Part shown: one piece after another, positions 61,681 through 64,000 of the stretch
Numbering within the stretch: the stretch's first letter is position 1
Layout of the letters: each line of letters begins with the position of its first letter
NCBI GenBank assembly: GCA_963847235.1
Contig: CAWJYU010000005.1
Location: 62,001-126,000 of the forward strand
Direction of reading: 5' to 3'
Length of the DNA stretch: 64,000 bases
Source: JACDAN01 sp963847235
GTDB taxonomy: Bacteria > Actinomycetota > Thermoleophilia > Gaiellales > Gaiellaceae
Position numbers and translations under genes: made by a program
Notes under the pieces: generated by a model
Seen by the model: only the letters and a program-made list of their open reading frames with translations
Told to the model about the DNA's origin: nothing
Databases searched by the model: none

Positions 61681-61702
61681 ACCGTACGTTTGGGGTTAAC
61701 GT
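61681..61702. promoter_or_regulatory. Divergent leaderless promoters (alkA / MBL-like)
   Basis: Minus TACGGT (61681-61686) is 6 bases before alkA GTG. Plus TAACGT (61697-61702) is 7 bases before ATG 61710. Confidence 0.5.
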
Positions 61703-61709
61703 CTACGAG

Positions 61710-62360
61710 ATGCTCGTCGAGCAGATCGCACCGCACCTCTGGCACTGGACGGCACCGCACCCGGACTGGAAGCCGTCCAACCGTGGCAAGGACGGCCTCG
61801 GCTGGGATCAGCTCGTGTCGTCGTACGCACTCGTCGCCGACGACGACTTCGTGCTGATCGATCCGCTGGTGCCCGAGGACGAGAACGGCGCCGCGCTCTG
61901 GGACGCGCTCGACCGGGACGTCGGCGCCCACGGCCCGCCCGCGATCCTCATCTCCGTCCACCCGTACCACGCAAGGAGCGCCGAGGACATCGCCGCGCGC
62001 TACGACGGCAGCTCGATCTGGGTTCCCGCGGACGCACCCAAGGGCCAGGCCGAAGACGCAAGGACCTACGCCACCGGTGACGAACTGCCCGCCGGCATCC
62101 GGGTGCTCGACGTCGGGATGCCCGGCGAGCGGGCCCTCTATCTGCCCTCGCACAAGGCGGTCGTGTTCGGCGACGCCGTCCTGGACGGCGTCCGCCTCCT
62201 GCCCGAGAGCTGGCTCGAGAAGGGCATTACCAGGCAGGACGTCGCAGACGCGCTCCGTCCGCTGCTGGACGAGGAGATCGAGCTCACACTGCTCACGCAC
62301 GGCGGCCCCGTCGCCGAGGGCGCCCGAGCGAAGCTCGAGCGCGCGCTGGAAGCCGTTTAG
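61710..62360 (+). CDS. Metallo-beta-lactamase-fold-like protein lacking the usual metal ligands
   Basis: 216 residues. The order of strands is that of an MBL-fold hydrolase: LVEQIAPHLWHWTAPHPDW, SYALVADDDFVLIDPLVPED (the usual substrate loop with DP), then AILISVHPYHARSAEDIAARY where HxHxDH would stand, VLDVGMPGERALYLPSHKAVVFGDAVLDG (DAxxxG site, Asp kept), and LLTHGGPV (His kept). The first motif reads HPYHAR: two His remain but the Asp-His pair is gone. A mononuclear site or an inactive role is likely. Function unknown. Confidence 0.75.
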   Translation: MLVEQIAPHLWHWTAPHPDWKPSNRGKDGLGWDQLVSSYALVADDDFVLIDPLVPEDENGAALWDALDRDVGAHGPPAILISVHPYHARSAEDIAARYDGSSIWVPADAPKGQAEDARTYATGDELPAGIRVLDVGMPGERALYLPSHKAVVFGDAVLDGVRLLPESWLEKGITRQDVADALRPLLDEEIELTLLTHGGPVAEGARAKLERALEAV

Positions 62361-62481
62361 CCCTCCGGGGCGCGCAGAACGACGGCCGCAAGCTCCGAAG
62401 TGCTTCGTTTCGTAGGCGTGCGCTGGGAAACGCCTTCTCCTGAGCCTGGCACGTCGAGAGGGGCGAGGCGACGATCTCGAG

Positions 62482-63462
62482 GTGGACTACGTGCGCCTGG
62501 GATCGTCGGGCCTGAAGGTCTCTCGGATCTGTCTCGGAATGATGAGCTACGGCAATCCCGCGTCGCGGGCCTGGCATCTGGGCGAGCGGGAGGCCGAGCC
62601 GATCGTCCGGCTCGCCGTCGACGCCGGCGTCACCTTCTTCGACACGGCGGACATGTACTCGGAGGGGATGAGTGAGGAGATCACCGGCCGGCTGCTCGCG
62701 AGGCTCTTCGCGAGCCGCGAGGACTACGTGCTGGCGACCAAGGTGTACTTCCCGACGGGTGCCGGCCCCAACGACCGCGGCCTCTCCCGCAAGCACGTCG
62801 CCGCCGCGATCGATGCGTCACTCAGCCGGCTGAACACCGACTATGTCGACCTGTACCAGATCCACCGCTGGGACTACGAAACGCCGATCGAGGAGACGAT
62901 GGCGGCGCTGGACGACGTCGTCCGAGCCGGAAAGGCCCGCTACGTCGGCGCCTCGAGCATGTACGCCTGGGAGTTCGCGAAGGCGCAGCACACCGCGCGC
63001 GCTGCGGGGCGGACAACGTTCGTGTCCATGCAGAACCACTACAACCTCGTCTACCGCGAAGAGGAGCGGGAGATGATTCCGCTCTGTCTGGACGAGGGCG
63101 TCGGTGTCCTTCCCTGGAGCCCGCTCGCCCGCGGGCTGCTTGCCGGCACGCGTCGGCGCGACGGCTCGCAGACGACAGTCAGGTCGGCCAGCGATCCGGT
63201 GGCCGACATGTACGACGCGTCCGATTTCGACGTCGTCGAGGCAGTTCGCGGAGTCGCCGAGGCGCGTGGCCTGACCCCTGCGCGGATCGCGCTCGCCTGG
63301 CTGCTCGGCAAGACCTTCGTGACCGCACCGATCGTCGGAGCGACGAAATCGAGTCATCTGGACGATGCGCTCGCCGCGACCGAGCTCGTGTTGACCGAGG
63401 AAGAGATCGCGCGGCTCGAGGCGCCGTACCGGCCGCACCCCATCCTCGGTCACCCCGACTGA
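62482..63462 (+). CDS. Aldo/keto reductase
   Basis: NADPH-dependent carbonyl reductase. 326 residues: MDYVRLGSSGLKVSRICLGMMSYG, catalytic Asp and Tyr in FFDTADMYSEGMSEEITG, Lys in VLATKVYFPTG, and His in YVDLYQIHRWD; the cofactor-binding end is GATKSSHLDDALAATELVL. All four catalytic residues are present, and the sequence matches the subgroup with MSYG at the start, including YajO/GRP-type reductases. No -10 like that of its neighbours was seen. Convergent with the hmgA gene. Confidence 0.92.
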   Translation: MDYVRLGSSGLKVSRICLGMMSYGNPASRAWHLGEREAEPIVRLAVDAGVTFFDTADMYSEGMSEEITGRLLARLFASREDYVLATKVYFPTGAGPNDRGLSRKHVAAAIDASLSRLNTDYVDLYQIHRWDYETPIEETMAALDDVVRAGKARYVGASSMYAWEFAKAQHTARAAGRTTFVSMQNHYNLVYREEEREMIPLCLDEGVGVLPWSPLARGLLAGTRRRDGSQTTVRSASDPVADMYDASDFDVVEAVRGVAEARGLTPARIALAWLLGKTFVTAPIVGATKSSHLDDALAATELVLTEEEIARLEAPYRPHPILGHPD

Positions 63463-63467
63463 CGCGT

Positions 63468-64000
63468 CTAGAAGTGCGAGGTCGCGCCGGCCGGGTCGGC
63501 GTCGTACGACGCCGGCACGCCGTCCTCCGTGTACCAGGAGTAGGCGTACTGCCCGTCGTCGAGCGCCTTCGCCAGCTTCGAGAGCTTCAGCGGATGGAAC
63601 GTGTCGCACATGACGGCGAGCTCGTGCGTCTCGGCCATCCCGATCGACTTCTCCGCCAGCCCGGGATGCGGGCCGTGCGGGATCCCCGACGGGTGGAGCG
63701 TGACCGAGCCGATCTCGATGCCCTTCCGCGAGGAGAAGCTCCCGTCGACGTAATAGATCATCTCCTCGCTCTGGAGATTCGAGTGGTGGTACGGGATCGG
63801 GATCGCCATCGGGTCGAAGTCCAGCTTCCGCGGGCAGAACGAGCAGATGACGAAGTTCGGGCCTGCGAACGTCTGGTGCGAAGGCGGCGGCATGTGGATC
63901 CGCCCGGTGATCGGCTCGAAGTCGTTGATGTTGAACGTCCACGGGTAGAGGTAGCCGTCCCAGCCCACGACGTCGAACGGGTGGTAGTCGATCTCGTAGT
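63468..64000 (-). CDS. hmgA: Homogentisate 1,2-dioxygenase, C-terminal part
   Basis: Opens the ring of homogentisate in tyrosine breakdown. The stop is at 63468 and the frame runs past the window edge, so 177 codons are visible. YHPFDVVGWDGYLYPWTFNINDFEPITGRIHMPPPSHQTF, ICSFCPRKLDFDPMAIPIPYHHSNLQSEEMIYYVDGSF and LHPSGIPHGPHPGLAEKSIGMAETHELAVMCDTFHPL carry the HPxG, iron-binding Glu (EEMIYY) and His ligands. The upstream part lies outside the window. Convergent with the aldo/keto reductase (6-base gap). Confidence 0.93.
   Translation of the reverse strand, partial: YEIDYHPFDVVGWDGYLYPWTFNINDFEPITGRIHMPPPSHQTFAGPNFVICSFCPRKLDFDPMAIPIPYHHSNLQSEEMIYYVDGSFSSRKGIEIGSVTLHPSGIPHGPHPGLAEKSIGMAETHELAVMCDTFHPLKLSKLAKALDDGQYAYSWYTEDGVPASYDADPAGATSHF

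Noticed and set aside
27777..62437. 14-base identity TGGGAAACGCCTTC at 27777-27790 and 62424-62437
   Set aside because: In 64 kb of GC-rich DNA several shared 14-mers are expected by chance, and the two contexts (convergent gap, upstream of an aldo/keto reductase) do not agree.

Overview
The window is high-GC chromosomal DNA of actinobacterial character. The gene content (GuaB3 beside guaA, FabI, HU, GCS2-type ligase, a Thermoleophilia-like IleRS) and the signals fit a soil or aquatic actinobacterium, possibly class Thermoleophilia (Gaiellales/Solirubrobacterales). That placement is inference, because no rRNA is present. Genes are packed with 4-8 base overlaps and no gene-free stretch exceeds 300 bases. 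Many first-of-operon genes lack a Shine-Dalgarno sequence and instead carry a TANNNT -10 box 6-8 bases before the start codon, so leaderless mRNA looks like the default.

Layout. 1-7.3 kb: ileS, trxA, a lipid kinase, a NUDIX hydrolase, and a cyclic-nucleotide pair (stand-alone cNMP-binding protein against a CHASE2 adenylate cyclase). 7.4-10.5 kb: a DUF1800/DUF1501/cupredoxin operon broken by many single-base indels. 10.6-13.0 kb: serine hydrolase, RidA, glutamate-cysteine ligase-like enzyme. 13.2-18.4 kb: one operon of ECF sigma factor, membrane beta-propeller, a selenocysteine peroxiredoxin, membrane protein, YciI, tag, YciI duplication. 18.5-27.7 kb: lysA, VOC protein, secreted proteins, fabI, a large subtilase, SDR and thioredoxin-fold proteins. 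27.8-32.3 kb: cca, alr, nnr, acpS and a HAD phosphatase as one operon. 32.3-37.6 kb: arfB, SDR, then rplM-rpsI-glmM-glmS. 37.6-43.1 kb: membrane/cupredoxin-like/UDG operon, PLD, VOC, nitroreductase and small proteins. 43.3-50.9 kb: guaA, guaB3, sugar kinase, D,D-carboxypeptidase, LysM, pyrF, HU, pyrE, roadblock protein. 51-54.6 kb: YihY, rdgB, mgtC, rph, murI. 54.7-64 kb: secreted hydrolase, substrate-binding protein, secreted protein, DUF72, hydrolase, alkA, MBL-like protein, aldo/keto reductase and the 3' end of hmgA.

Main discovery: at 14935-15405 an AhpE-like 1-Cys peroxiredoxin has an in-frame TGA exactly at the peroxidatic cysteine (residue 45, as in mycobacterial AhpE). Reading frame and homology continue unbroken across it, and a perfect 7-bp stem with a 5-base loop begins 14 bases after the TGA, as expected for a bacterial SECIS element. 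The protein has no cysteine at all. It lies in an ECF sigma-factor operon, which suggests a stress-controlled selenoenzyme.

A second novelty is a repeat family with core TTGTGTTCCATG. It occurs as two inverted pairs, one between convergent genes and one inside a membrane-protein gene without breaking it. Single extra bases in short G/C runs break alr, a nitroreductase, guaB3 and a D,D-carboxypeptidase. Since alr and cell-wall genes should be intact, I suspect assembly errors there; the far denser damage at 7.5-10.3 kb may be real decay or a poorly sequenced patch.
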